Assembly: GCF_016593255.1 (NCBI RefSeq)
Contig: NZ_AP023212.1
Coordinates: 1,962,001-2,026,000 of the forward strand
Reading direction: 5' to 3'
Length of the DNA: 64,000 nucleotides
Source: Hydrogenimonas urashimensis
GTDB lineage: Bacteria > Campylobacterota > Campylobacteria > Campylobacterales > Hydrogenimonadaceae
Position 1 is the first letter of the stretch. Every line of letters begins with the position of its first letter. The position numbers and the translations under genes are program-made. The notes under the pieces are model-generated. The model had not been told where the DNA came from. It searched no databases and saw only the letters and a list, made by a program, of their open reading frames with translations. This document shows, piece after piece, positions 17,263 through 26,217 of the stretch.

Positions 17263-20200
17263 ATGAACGAACAATTCCTCGGCGAATTTCTGTTGCTGCT
17301 TGCGCTCCTTTTCGGCCTGACCTACTTTCTCTCAGGCTTTCTGGAAAAACTCAAAATTCCAGGGATTCTTGGTGCGCTTTTCGTGGCGATGGGTATCCAC
17401 TACACATCGATCGGCCAGCGGCTGAGCGAAGGCCTGGCCGGAAACATCTTTTCGGTACTCGCCGATCTGGGCGTGCTCTTTCTGCTCTTTTTCATCGGCC
17501 TTCAGATCGATATGAAAGAGATGAAACGCCAAAGCGGAGATATCGTGTTGGCGACCGTGCTCAATACCGTCATGCCCTTTTTGATGGGGGTGGGCGTGAT
17601 GCTCTGGCTCGGATACGGCTGGATGCTCGCTTTCGTGATCGGCGTGACGCGGATGCCGACCGCCGAAGCGGTGATCGTCCCCATTCTCGACGAATTCGAC
17701 CTGCTGCGTACCAAAATCGGAAACTACATCGTCGGTGCCGGCGTGCTCGATGATGTGATCGAAGTCTTTCTGGTCGCCTTCGTCTCCGTCTGGATCGGCA
17801 TGAAGACGGGACTGGTCACCAGTGACACGAAAGAGATTACCGATATTCTCGTCAACGTCGCGATATTCGTGGCGGTCGCCTGGTTTGCCCGACGTTATGT
17901 GCTGGTGCCGCTTTCGCACTGGGTACAGCTCAAGGTCGCCAATCTGATCGTTTTGATGATATTGACACTTTTCGTTTTCGGAGGATTCGCCGAATATGCC
18001 GATCTGGGGCTGGTGGTCGGTGCCATCGTCGCGGGGATACTGATGCGGCCGGTATTCGACAAGGCGGGCCTGCCCGGTGAGCGGGCGACACGCGCCACAC
18101 GGGCGGTGGCCTACGGATTTTTCGGCATCATCTTCTTTCTTTGGGTCGGCATGAGCGTCGATCTTAGGGGAATGATCGAAGCGCCGGAACTTGCCGTTTT
18201 GCTCTTTCTGGCCGCTTTCGTGGGCAAACTTCTCGGCATCTTTTTGATGGTACCGATGAAAAAGCTGACCGTCAAGGAGGCGTGGGCGGTCGGTATCGGC
18301 CTCAATGCCAGGTTGACGACGGAGATCATCGTCGCCAAACTTCTGCTCGATGCCCAACTGATCGATACGCAGCTCTTCACGGCACTGGTGGCGGCTTCGT
18401 CGGTTTCGACGATCATCGTGCCGCTCACCTTTTCGGTACTGGTGGCCAGATGGCGGGGCGATCTGGTCAAAAGCCTCCCCGCCGCCACCGTGGCCAAAGA
18501 GGAGGAGGCCCAGATCACGGAGGCCGCCGTGCCGTGGCATGCCAAACCCGTCCAGGCGGTTCTGCAGATACTCCGGAGCGATCCGAAAAAAGGCCTTTCG
18601 GAAATCGATGCGTCACAGCGTCTCAGGCAGTACGGCCCCAACCGGATCGAGGCGGTCCACAAAGAGAAGTGGTACTGGATATTTCTGCGTCAGTTCACCG
18701 ATGTGTTGATCATCATTCTGCTGGTGGCGGCCGCCATATCGTTCGCGATCGGCGAGATGGGGGATGCCGTCACGATCATGGCGATCGTCGTACTCAACGG
18801 CATCCTCGGGTTCGTGCAGGAGTTCAAAGCCGAAAAGGCGATCGAAGCGCTGCAGAAGATGCTCTCTCCCCGATGCAAAGTGGTGCGTGAGGGCAAAGAG
18901 ACCGAAATAGACGCCGCACGGCTGGTGCCCGGCGATATCGTGCTGCTTGAAATCGGCGACAGGGTGCCGGCGGACCTCCGGCTGATCCAGGCGGTCAATC
19001 TCAAGATCGACGAATCGGCGCTGACGGGTGAATCGGTTTCGGTATCCAAAAATGTCAAACCGGTTCCTGAAGCCGCACCCCTGGCCGAACGGCACGACAT
19101 GGCGTGGATGGGTACCAGCGTCACCAACGGCTACGCCCGCGGCGTCGTCGTCGCGACGGGGATGGCGACCGAGTTCGGAAAGATCGCTAAGCTCACCAGC
19201 GAAGTGAAGCAGACGAAAACGCCGCTGCAGAAGAAACTGGCGCTGTTGGGAAAGAAACTGGGCATTCTATCCGTCGCCATATCGGCGCTCGTGGCGATCG
19301 TCGGGTATCTGTTCGGCAAGGATCTGATGCAGATGTTCCTTACCGGCGTCTCTCTGGCCGTGGCGGTGGTGCCCGAGGGGCTTCCCGCCGTCGTGACGAT
19401 CACGCTGGCCCTCGGGGTCAAGGCGATGGTCCGCCAGCATGCGCTGCTGCGGCGCCTGCAGGCGGCCGAAAACCTCGGCAGCGCCAATGTCATCTGTACC
19501 GACAAGACAGGAACGCTGACACAGAACCAGATGACGGTCAAAAAGATCTGGACCTTCGCCGGGTCGGTGGATGTCACCGGAAGCGGCTACGATCCGGCGG
19601 GCCATTTCGAAATGAACGGCGAGAGGGTCAACTACAAAAAACGGCCCGATCTGCTTCTTCTGCTGAAGACCGGACTGCTCTGCAACCACGCATCGCTGCG
19701 CAAAGAGCAGGAGGGGTGGAAGATTTCGGGCGAACCGACCGAAGCCGCACTCATCGTCGCGGCCTACAAGGCGTGGCTGAGCCCGGCCGAACCCAAAGTG
19801 GTCAGCGAATTCTCTTTCAACTCCGAGCGCAAACGCATGACCGTCGTGGTCGAGGAGAAGGGACAGAAGGTCGCCTACGTCAAAGGGGCACCCGAAGTGC
19901 TGATCGAGCGTGCCACCCACTATTTCGACGGAACCGACAGAAAACCGCTCGACGAGAAGATGCGCCGGGCCTTCGAAGAGGCCTATGTGGATCTGGCCAA
20001 AAAAGGGCTTCGTACCCTGGCGCTGGCCAAACGGGTGCTGCCGCCCGACACGAAGCTCGATCCCGAAGATGTCGAGAAGGAGCTGACGCTGCTGGGTGTC
20101 GTGGGCATCATCGACCCGCCCCGTCCCGAAGTGCCCGAAGCGATCGCGACGGCACAGCGTGCGGGCATACAGGTCGTGATGATCACGGGCGATGCGCCGC

Positions 20201-21207
20201 TGACGGCCCTGGCGATCGCCAGGGAGGTGGGGCTCGCGGCGACACGGGCCATCACGGGGAACGAACTGAAGGGGATGGAGGACGACGCGCTCAAAACGGC
20301 CCTCAAGGAGGGGGTCATCTTCGCACGTACGACGCCGCAGGACAAGCTGCGTATCGTCAAGCTGCTGCAGAGTGAAGGGCTCGTGACGGCGATGACGGGT
20401 GACGGCGTCAACGACGCGCCGGCCCTCAAGCGGGCCGATATCGGCATCGCGATGGGGCTGCGCGGCACCGATGTCGCCAAAGGGGCGGCGGACATGATTC
20501 TGCTGGATGACAATTTCGCATCCATCGTAGGCGCCGTGCGCGAAGGGCGGCGGCAGTACGACAATATCAAGAAGTTCGTCACCTACCTGCTCTCCTCCAA
20601 CACGGGGGAAGTGATCGCGATTTTCGTCAATATTCTCATCGGCGGCCCGCTGATCCTGCTGCCGGTTCAGATTTTGTGGATGAACCTCGTCACCGACGGC
20701 ATGACGGCGGTGGCACTGGGGCTCGAACCTGCGGAAAAGGGGATCATGGAGCGGCCGCCCAGAGCGGTGAACGCCCCCTTCCTGCAGCTGCGGGGCGTGA
20801 TCATGATCGTACTGCTTGGAAGCTACATCGGCGCCGGAACGCTCTGGCTCTTCCACCATTACCTGGCCTCCGGGCTGCCCGAGAGCCAGGCGGTGGCACT
20901 GGCGCAGACGGTCGCCTTCACCGGCATCATCATCCTCGAAAAGATGAATGTCTTCAACTACCGCAGCCTCCATGCCCCGATGCCGGTGATCGGCTTCTTC
21001 TCCAACCCCTGGGTGCTGGGTGCCTGGACGCTCACGGTCTCTGCCCAGGTGGCGGCGGTCTATGTGCCTTTTTTGCAGGATGCCCTGCATACCGTGCCGC
21101 TGCGTCTTGAAGACTGGCTGCTGATCTTCGAAGCTGCGGTGCCCATCTTCATCGTGGTGGAGCTTTACAAAGCCTTCGAGTGGTGGGTCTTGAAACGGAG
21201 GGGATAA
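17263..21207 (+). CDS. Fusion: CPA2-type cation/proton antiporter + Ca2+-type P-type ATPase
   Basis: A 1314-residue protein joining two complete transporters in one unbroken frame. Residues 1 to ~400 are a 10-13-segment antiporter resembling KefB/KefC (CPA2). They include TAEAVIVPIL, an aspartate pair in VLDDVIE (about 163-164), where CPA2 proteins bind the exchanged ion, and a basic NARLTTE segment near 345. After a linker with a P-type N-terminal domain (SEIDASQRLRQYGPNRI, near 455), the ATPase follows: TGES actuator loop, M4 PEGLPA (about 704), phosphorylated Asp747 in DKTGTLT, the KGAPE nucleotide-binding motif, and GDGVNDAPAL (about 1047). M5 SSNTGE and M6 NLVTDG keep the SERCA Ca2+-ligand residues. 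The ATG is chosen for its AAAAGG site; an in-frame TTG lies eight codons earlier. The ion(s) and the coupling between halves are unknown. Confidence 0.88.
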   Translation: MNEQFLGEFLLLLALLFGLTYFLSGFLEKLKIPGILGALFVAMGIHYTSIGQRLSEGLAGNIFSVLADLGVLFLLFFIGLQIDMKEMKRQSGDIVLATVLNTVMPFLMGVGVMLWLGYGWMLAFVIGVTRMPTAEAVIVPILDEFDLLRTKIGNYIVGAGVLDDVIEVFLVAFVSVWIGMKTGLVTSDTKEITDILVNVAIFVAVAWFARRYVLVPLSHWVQLKVANLIVLMILTLFVFGGFAEYADLGLVVGAIVAGILMRPVFDKAGLPGERATRATRAVAYGFFGIIFFLWVGMSVDLRGMIEAPELAVLLFLAAFVGKLLGIFLMVPMKKLTVKEAWAVGIGLNARLTTEIIVAKLLLDAQLIDTQLFTALVAASSVSTIIVPLTFSVLVARWRGDLVKSLPAATVAKEEEAQITEAAVPWHAKPVQAVLQILRSDPKKGLSEIDASQRLRQYGPNRIEAVHKEKWYWIFLRQFTDVLIIILLVAAAISFAIGEMGDAVTIMAIVVLNGILGFVQEFKAEKAIEALQKMLSPRCKVVREGKETEIDAARLVPGDIVLLEIGDRVPADLRLIQAVNLKIDESALTGESVSVSKNVKPVPEAAPLAERHDMAWMGTSVTNGYARGVVVATGMATEFGKIAKLTSEVKQTKTPLQKKLALLGKKLGILSVAISALVAIVGYLFGKDLMQMFLTGVSLAVAVVPEGLPAVVTITLALGVKAMVRQHALLRRLQAAENLGSANVICTDKTGTLTQNQMTVKKIWTFAGSVDVTGSGYDPAGHFEMNGERVNYKKRPDLLLLLKTGLLCNHASLRKEQEGWKISGEPTEAALIVAAYKAWLSPAEPKVVSEFSFNSERKRMTVVVEEKGQKVAYVKGAPEVLIERATHYFDGTDRKPLDEKMRRAFEEAYVDLAKKGLRTLALAKRVLPPDTKLDPEDVEKELTLLGVVGIIDPPRPEVPEAIATAQRAGIQVVMITGDAPLTALAIAREVGLAATRAITGNELKGMEDDALKTALKEGVIFARTTPQDKLRIVKLLQSEGLVTAMTGDGVNDAPALKRADIGIAMGLRGTDVAKGAADMILLDDNFASIVGAVREGRRQYDNIKKFVTYLLSSNTGEVIAIFVNILIGGPLILLPVQILWMNLVTDGMTAVALGLEPAEKGIMERPPRAVNAPFLQLRGVIMIVLLGSYIGAGTLWLFHHYLASGLPESQAVALAQTVAFTGIIILEKMNVFNYRSLHAPMPVIGFFSNPWVLGAWTLTVSAQVAAVYVPFLQDALHTVPLRLEDWLLIFEAAVPIFIVVELYKAFEWWVLKRRG

Positions 21208-21208
21208 G

Positions 21209-22477
21209 ATGGATTACACGATTCTCAAACTCCTTCTGACGGCGGTCGTGCTGGGATTTCTGATCGGTATGCAGCGCTCCATGACCTATTTCCACAAACA
21301 GGAGCCGTTTTTCGCCGGCAGCCGCACCTTCGCGCTGATCGCGCTCGCCGGTTTTCTCTCGGGATGGATCGGAACCTACGTGAAAGGGTTTCTTCTCGTT
21401 TCCACCGGTGTCTTCGCCGTGATGGTGGCCCTCTCCTACATTCTGAAAGTGAGGGAACAGAAACGGTGGGGCATGACGACCCAGATGGCCGCCATCGTCA
21501 CCTTTTTTCTGGGTGTCATGATCTGGTACCGGCTCGAAAACTACGCCATTTTCATCGGTGTCATGATGATCGTACTTCTGGAGCTCAAACCCAGGCTTCG
21601 GCAGATCGAAACCCATATCGGCCCAACCGACATCCATGCCGTGACGCTGCTGCTGATCATGAGTTTCATTGTACTGCCGGTGCTGCCGGACAGAATGATC
21701 GGTCCCTACCACCTTTTCAATCCCTACAAAACCTGGCTGATGGCTGTCATCATCGCAGGAATCTCCTTTGTCGGATACGTGGCGATCAAAGTGCTGGGGC
21801 AGAAGCACGGTGTCTTTCTCACCGGTGCGGCAGGCGGGCTCATCTCCTCCACGGCGGTCTCCATCTCCCTCTCCAAAATGTTTCAGAAACAGTACGGGCT
21901 GATCAACAATTATGCCGGGGGCATCGCCATCGCCTGTACCTTCATGTATCTGCGGGTTCTTTTCGAGGCGTTCGTCATCCATCCCGAGCTGGCATGGCGT
22001 CTCACGCCGGCCTATCTGGGGGCTGCAGGTTCCGGGCTTCTTTTCAGCTGGTGGCTCTACAGCCATGCCAAAACAGCCGAAATCTCCATCGAGAACAGTG
22101 CCATCATGAAAAATCCTCTGCAACTGAGCGAAGCGATCAAATTCGGTCTGCTTTTCGGCATCATCTACGGTGCCATCGCTTTTGTCCAGACCCGCTACGG
22201 CAATGTAGGAGTCTATCTCGTGTCGTTTTTTTCCGGTATTACGGATGTGGATGCCATCACCCTTTCGCTCAGCGAACTGGCAAAAGACGGCAAGCTGGCG
22301 CAAACCGCTTCGATGAACGGTATCGTCATCGCTTCCGTGACCAATTCGCTGGTGAAACTGGGCATCGTCTATTGGCTGGGCGGCGTGAAGCTAGGGTGGC
22401 GGGTGACACTCTTTTTCATTCTGACGCTGGGGTGTATGGCCCTGGGGCTTTTCGGAAGCGAGTGGTGGATGGCATGA
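21209..22477 (+). CDS. MgtC/SapB + DUF4010 membrane protein
   Basis: A 422-residue inner-membrane protein with about twelve hydrophobic segments. The N-terminal ~140 residues look like the MgtC/SapB domain (LGFLIGMQRSM, SRTFALIALAGFL), and the remainder matches DUF4010 (AGGLISSTAVSISLS, ITDVDAITLSLSELA). Such proteins are usually annotated as Mg2+-homeostasis related or of unknown function. It starts one base after the fusion-transporter stop, so the two are surely cotranscribed, pointing to a shared role in divalent-cation handling. No catalytic residues can be proposed. Confidence 0.82.
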   Translation: MDYTILKLLLTAVVLGFLIGMQRSMTYFHKQEPFFAGSRTFALIALAGFLSGWIGTYVKGFLLVSTGVFAVMVALSYILKVREQKRWGMTTQMAAIVTFFLGVMIWYRLENYAIFIGVMMIVLLELKPRLRQIETHIGPTDIHAVTLLLIMSFIVLPVLPDRMIGPYHLFNPYKTWLMAVIIAGISFVGYVAIKVLGQKHGVFLTGAAGGLISSTAVSISLSKMFQKQYGLINNYAGGIAIACTFMYLRVLFEAFVIHPELAWRLTPAYLGAAGSGLLFSWWLYSHAKTAEISIENSAIMKNPLQLSEAIKFGLLFGIIYGAIAFVQTRYGNVGVYLVSFFSGITDVDAITLSLSELAKDGKLAQTASMNGIVIASVTNSLVKLGIVYWLGGVKLGWRVTLFFILTLGCMALGLFGSEWWMA

Positions 22478-22508
22478 AACCGTCTGCGGAAGGGCATAGG
22501 AGAGATCC

Positions 22509-22537
22509 TTGACAAGGGCAGGTCAACGATCTATAAT
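22509..22537 (+). promoter_or_regulatory. Consensus sigma-70 promoter (DUF2062 gene)
   Basis: TTGACA (22509-22514), a 17-base spacer, then TATAAT (22532-22537): an exact consensus promoter. It lies 24 bases before the ATG at 22562 and inside the short gap after the DUF4010 gene. Confidence 0.75.
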
Positions 22538-22561
22538 CGGAAAAAATGTGGCGGGGTAGGA

Positions 22562-23059
22562 ATGGTAAGGAAAATTTTCAAAAACAAAAAAGACAAACCA
22601 AGACACCCGAAGATCGAAGAGTTCATTCAAAAATATCATATCCCCAGGGAATTTCTTTCGATCAATCGTAAATCGGTGACCAAAGCGCTGCTGGTGGGGC
22701 TGTTCATCGCTTTCATTCCGATGCCGTTCCAGATGCTGGCCGTTCTGGCGGTTTCGCCTTTCATCCGCTTCAATATACCGATCGCGCTGGCAATGTGCTG
22801 GCTTTCGAATCCCTTTACGATGCCGCCCATGTATTATATGGAGTATCTCACCGGCTGCAAACTGCTTGGCATCGAACCTCTTCACAATGTGGAGATGACA
22901 GTGGAGTGGTTCAAAGAGAATCTGGGCGACATTTTCATTCCGCTGTATGCGGGAACCTTTTTCTACTCCTTCACGGTTTCGCCTCTGGTCTACTTTGCCG
23001 TCAACTGGCTCTGGATCCGTTCGGTCAGAAAAGAGCGCCGGTCGAAAAAAAGAGTTTGA
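22562..23059 (+). CDS. DUF2062-domain membrane protein
   Basis: A 165-residue protein with a basic N-terminus and two or three hydrophobic segments. The KALLVGLFIAFIPMPFQM and NPFTMPPMYYMEYLTG patterns are those of DUF2062 proteins. This family occurs alone or fused to glycosyltransferases and its function is unknown. It has its own consensus promoter, so it is expressed separately from the cation-transport pair upstream. The start is the ATG preceded by a weak GGGGTAGG site. Confidence 0.8.
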   Translation: MVRKIFKNKKDKPRHPKIEEFIQKYHIPREFLSINRKSVTKALLVGLFIAFIPMPFQMLAVLAVSPFIRFNIPIALAMCWLSNPFTMPPMYYMEYLTGCKLLGIEPLHNVEMTVEWFKENLGDIFIPLYAGTFFYSFTVSPLVYFAVNWLWIRSVRKERRSKKRV

Positions 23060-23159
23060 AACCCGCTCTTCGATCTCAAAGAGGAACAGCAGGGAGAAAA
23101 TACTGCATAAAGGGCGCCTCTAAATGCAATGTATCAGAGAGATGAGTGAGAGACAGTGC

Positions 23160-23165
23160 TATAAT
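23160..23165 (+). promoter_or_regulatory. -10 element before the small protein and carbonic anhydrase
   Basis: TATAAT about 40 bases before the ATG at 23203. Because transcription would begin near 23172, it rules out the longer reading frame that opens at 23146. Confidence 0.5.
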
Positions 23166-23202
23166 CGGGACAATTGCACAAGTGAAAGGAGAGTGGCGAG
23201 TG

Positions 23203-23412
23203 ATGGACGCACAGCACAAAGAGTACGAGAAGATGAAAAACGAGATTCACAAAGAGATTGAGCTGCTGTTCAAGGCCAATATGAAGATTTTCGACTGGGA
23301 CATTCCCGAAAACGACGACAGGGAGTCGGCACGGCTCATCATCACCGCCATCGAAGAGGCGGTGGACAAGCTGAAACGGGATGTGGAAGCGGGCAAGTAC
23401 GACAATTACTGA
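23203..23412 (+). CDS. Small acidic helical protein of unknown function
   Basis: A 69-residue, charged, probably all-helical soluble protein (MDAQHKEYEKMKNEIHKEIE at the start). I do not recognise the family. The start is set by the promoter at 23160 and by the AAAGGAGAG site at about 23184; the GTG directly before the ATG is an equally possible start. It precedes the carbonic anhydrase gene by 27 bases, so the two are probably cotranscribed. Confidence 0.6.
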   Translation: MDAQHKEYEKMKNEIHKEIELLFKANMKIFDWDIPENDDRESARLIITAIEEAVDKLKRDVEAGKYDNY

Positions 23413-23439
23413 CAAAATTTCCGATTCCAAAGGAGGGGC

Positions 23440-24087
23440 ATGAAGCAGGAGCACTGGATCAAAGGGGTGGAAGCCTTTCGGAACGTGACGTTCAAAAAGC
23501 ATGAAAAGGAGTACCGCGAACTGGTGAAGAAGGGGCAGAGCCCCAAAGCGCTCTTCATCGGATGCAGCGATTCGCGGGTGCTTCCCAATCTCATCACCTC
23601 CACGGGGCCGGGGGACCTTTTCGTTTTTCGCAACGTGGGCAATTTCGTACCCCCCTACAAACCGGACAACGACTACCACGCCACGGCCGCGGCCATCGAG
23701 TACGCCGCTTACGAGCTTTCGGTGGAGGAGATCATCGTCTGCGGTCACAGCGACTGCGGGGCCTGCAAAGCCCTTTACGAAGACCACAGCGCCCACCGAC
23801 ACGAAATGATCCACACGATCAAATGGCTGGAGCTGGGAATGCCGGCCAAGGAGTTGGCGTTGCGCAGCGTGGGCGAGGATGACCGGTCTGAATTGCTGGA
23901 GGCGACGGAGAAGTTTTCGGTGATATTCCAGCTTCAGAATCTTCTGACCTACCCCAATGTCCGCAAGCGGGTCATGGAAGGGTCGCTCTACCTGCACGGC
24001 TGGTACTACCGCCTGGACAGGGGAGAGATAGAGTATTTCGACCCCGAAGCCCAGGCGTTTTTGCCGCTTGAGAGGGAGGATGTATGA
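23440..24087 (+). CDS. Beta-class carbonic anhydrase
   Basis: A 215-residue zinc enzyme that interconverts CO2 and bicarbonate. The zinc ligands are Cys42 with the Asp44-Arg46 dyad (CSDSR), His103 and Cys106 (CGHSDCGA). FRNVGN near 63-68 is also conserved. There is no signal peptide, so it is cytoplasmic and may supply bicarbonate for carbon fixation or pH control. An AAAGGAGG site lies just before the ATG. It overlaps the following reductase gene by four bases (ATGA). Confidence 0.95.
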   Translation: MKQEHWIKGVEAFRNVTFKKHEKEYRELVKKGQSPKALFIGCSDSRVLPNLITSTGPGDLFVFRNVGNFVPPYKPDNDYHATAAAIEYAAYELSVEEIIVCGHSDCGACKALYEDHSAHRHEMIHTIKWLELGMPAKELALRSVGEDDRSELLEATEKFSVIFQLQNLLTYPNVRKRVMEGSLYLHGWYYRLDRGEIEYFDPEAQAFLPLEREDV

Positions 24088-24992
24088 AAATCGGAATCGT
24101 GGGTGCCGGCGGTGTTGGCGGCTATCTGGCCCATCGGCTGGCGGAAGCGGGAGAGTTGGTCTATCTTGTGGCCCGAGGAGCCCATCTGGAGGCTATTCGT
24201 GAACGGGGTATCTGCCTCAAAACGAAAGAGGGGCTCTCCTGTGCCCGTCCCGCCGCCGTTTCGGACAACCCGGCCGATTTCGGGGAGACGATGGATGCGG
24301 TTCTTTTTTGCGTCAAAGGGTACGACCTCAAAGAGGCGGCCCGAAAAGCGGCCCCGATGGTCGGCTCCGATACCCTCCTGGTTCCTCTGGGAAACGGCGT
24401 GGGCAACGCCGAGGTGATCGCAAAGGTCTATCCCGGCCACGCGGTGGCCAACGGCGCCGTCTACATCGTCAGCCATGTCGCCGAACCGGGTGTCGTGGCC
24501 CTGGTGGGACGGGGCGCGCTGGTTGTTATGGGAATGGCGAAAAGCGACGCGTCGCCAAAACCGAAGGCCCTGGCCGAGGCGCTGAAAAAGGCCGGCGTCA
24601 AGGTCGTGGTGAGTGAGGATATCACGACCGATGTCTGGAAAAAGTATCTGCTCATCGCCGCCATGGGGACGTTGACCTCCTGTTACGATGTGCCGATGGG
24701 CGTGATTTTGCAAAAGCACCGCGGGGAGTTGGAGGAAGCCTTTCGTGAGATTATCGCCGTGGGTGCCGCCGAGGGGGCGGCTTTGGGAGAGGAGGATCTG
24801 GAGATGGTGCGAAGGCAGCTTGAAAGGGTGCCCCATGACGCCCCCACTTCCATGTGGCTCGACTTCAAAGCCGGCAGAAAGACGGAACTGGAGCAGCTGA
24901 CGGGCTATATCGTCCGTAAAGGAGCCGAACACGGCATCGACGTGCCGACGATGCATCGGTGTTACGAAATATTGAAAGCACACCACAGTTGA
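24084..24992 (+). CDS. panE: 2-dehydropantoate 2-reductase (ketopantoate reductase)
   Basis: A 302-residue NADPH-dependent reductase of the PanE/ApbA family, expected to reduce ketopantoate to pantoate for coenzyme A synthesis. The N-terminal nucleotide-binding loop is GIVGAGGVGGYLAHRLAEAG. Later motifs include LFCVKGYDL near 75, PLGNGVGN near 103, and the catalytic-lysine region VWKKYLLIAAMG near 190. PanE paralogues with other 2-keto acid substrates are common, so the exact substrate is less certain than the family. It sits between carbonic anhydrase and a transporter with short overlaps on both sides. Confidence 0.85.
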   Translation: MKIGIVGAGGVGGYLAHRLAEAGELVYLVARGAHLEAIRERGICLKTKEGLSCARPAAVSDNPADFGETMDAVLFCVKGYDLKEAARKAAPMVGSDTLLVPLGNGVGNAEVIAKVYPGHAVANGAVYIVSHVAEPGVVALVGRGALVVMGMAKSDASPKPKALAEALKKAGVKVVVSEDITTDVWKKYLLIAAMGTLTSCYDVPMGVILQKHRGELEEAFREIIAVGAAEGAALGEEDLEMVRRQLERVPHDAPTSMWLDFKAGRKTELEQLTGYIVRKGAEHGIDVPTMHRCYEILKAHHS

Positions 24993-26200
24993 TTTCAAAC
25001 TATATCGTCCTCTTCACCACACTGCTTGTCACGGCCCTGCTTTTTTCCAGGCCCGTCGAGAAGAGCGGGTGGTGGTCGGCCACGGTCATTCCGCTCGCTT
25101 CGATCATCGGGAGCGGATTTCTCGTGATCGCGCCGATTCTTCAGATGTCGGTGGGAAACTATGCGGTGGTCGCGATGGGGCTTCTTGTGGTCACGGCCTA
25201 TCTGATCGGTGGGGCCATTCGTTTCAATATCCGCTATGTCGAACCGAAAATCGCCGCAGGCACCCTGCACGCTTCGGCCGCTCTTTTCGAAAACCTCTCG
25301 AACTGGGCCCTGGGTTTTGCGTATGTGGTTTCGGTCGCCTACTATCTGACTCTCTTTGGCGACTTTCTTCTTCGCGGTGCCGGCATGGTGGATGAAACCC
25401 TTTCGCGCGGGGTCACGACCGCCGTGCTTCTTTTCATCGCCTTTTACGGCAAGCACCGCGGTTTCAATTTTCTGGACAAATTCGAGGCGTTGAAACTGGG
25501 GATCATCGCGGGTCTGCTGGCAGGTCTGGCCTACGGAAATTTCGTGGCGTGGGGCCAGGGAGTCTGGCACCTGCCCGAAACGGCCCGTCAACCCAGCCTG
25601 CACGAGTGGCGGATGATTTTGGGGATGCTGATCGTCGTACAGGGATTCGAAACGTCCCGCTATCTGGGCGAGAGGTTTCCGCCGACACTCAGAATCCGTT
25701 CGATGCGCTATGCACAGCTCATATCGGGCGGTATCTATCTACTCTATATCGCTTCGATGCTCTACTACTTCAACTACCCGCTGCCTGAAACCGGGCAGGA
25801 TACGGCCATCATCCTGCTCGCCAAACATGTGGCGACGATACTGCCGATCCTGCTCATCACTCTGGCACTGGTGGCACAGTTCGACGCGGCCGTGGCGGAT
25901 GCGCAGGGGGGCAGCGGCCTCATTTATGAAGTGAGCGGACACAAAATTCCGATCGGGACCGGCTATCTGCTGATCGTCGCCGGCGGCCTTTTGATCATCT
26001 GGAGTTCCAATATCTTCGAAGTGATCACCTATGCTTCGAAGGCGTTCGCACTCTATTACGCCCTGCAGTGTGCCGTCGCGGCACTGACGGCTTTGAAACA
26101 TGAAGAGATCGCCCACGGCGGTTTGAAATTCGTCGGCTTCACGCTTCTTGCCTCCATCGTGGCGGCGGTCGTGATATTCGGCATCCCCGCCGAAGCGTAA
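24989..26200 (+). CDS. APC-superfamily-like membrane protein
   Basis: A ~403-residue protein with about eleven hydrophobic segments. The early segment VIPLASIIGSGFLVIAPILQ resembles the glycine-rich TM1 of APC transporters, but the rest is diverged and I cannot assign a substrate. The start is uncertain. TTG at 24989 overlaps the upstream stop (TTGA), which fits the operon style here; a GTG at 24959 would extend it by ten codons inside the previous gene. It converges with the permease gene of the ovothiol operon 17 bases away. Confidence 0.65.
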   Translation: MISNYIVLFTTLLVTALLFSRPVEKSGWWSATVIPLASIIGSGFLVIAPILQMSVGNYAVVAMGLLVVTAYLIGGAIRFNIRYVEPKIAAGTLHASAALFENLSNWALGFAYVVSVAYYLTLFGDFLLRGAGMVDETLSRGVTTAVLLFIAFYGKHRGFNFLDKFEALKLGIIAGLLAGLAYGNFVAWGQGVWHLPETARQPSLHEWRMILGMLIVVQGFETSRYLGERFPPTLRIRSMRYAQLISGGIYLLYIASMLYYFNYPLPETGQDTAIILLAKHVATILPILLITLALVAQFDAAVADAQGGSGLIYEVSGHKIPIGTGYLLIVAGGLLIIWSSNIFEVITYASKAFALYYALQCAVAALTALKHEEIAHGGLKFVGFTLLASIVAAVVIFGIPAEA

Positions 26201-26217
26201 CGCTTTTATGGGCGCTC

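Noticed and set aside
19267-21090. A 607-codon antisense frame inside the ATPase half of the fusion gene
   Set aside because: His/Arg/Asp-rich translation without motifs; the ATPase frame is unmistakable.
23146-23202. Longer start for the 69-residue protein
   Set aside because: A TATAAT at 23160-23165 lies inside the extension, so the mRNA would begin after that start.
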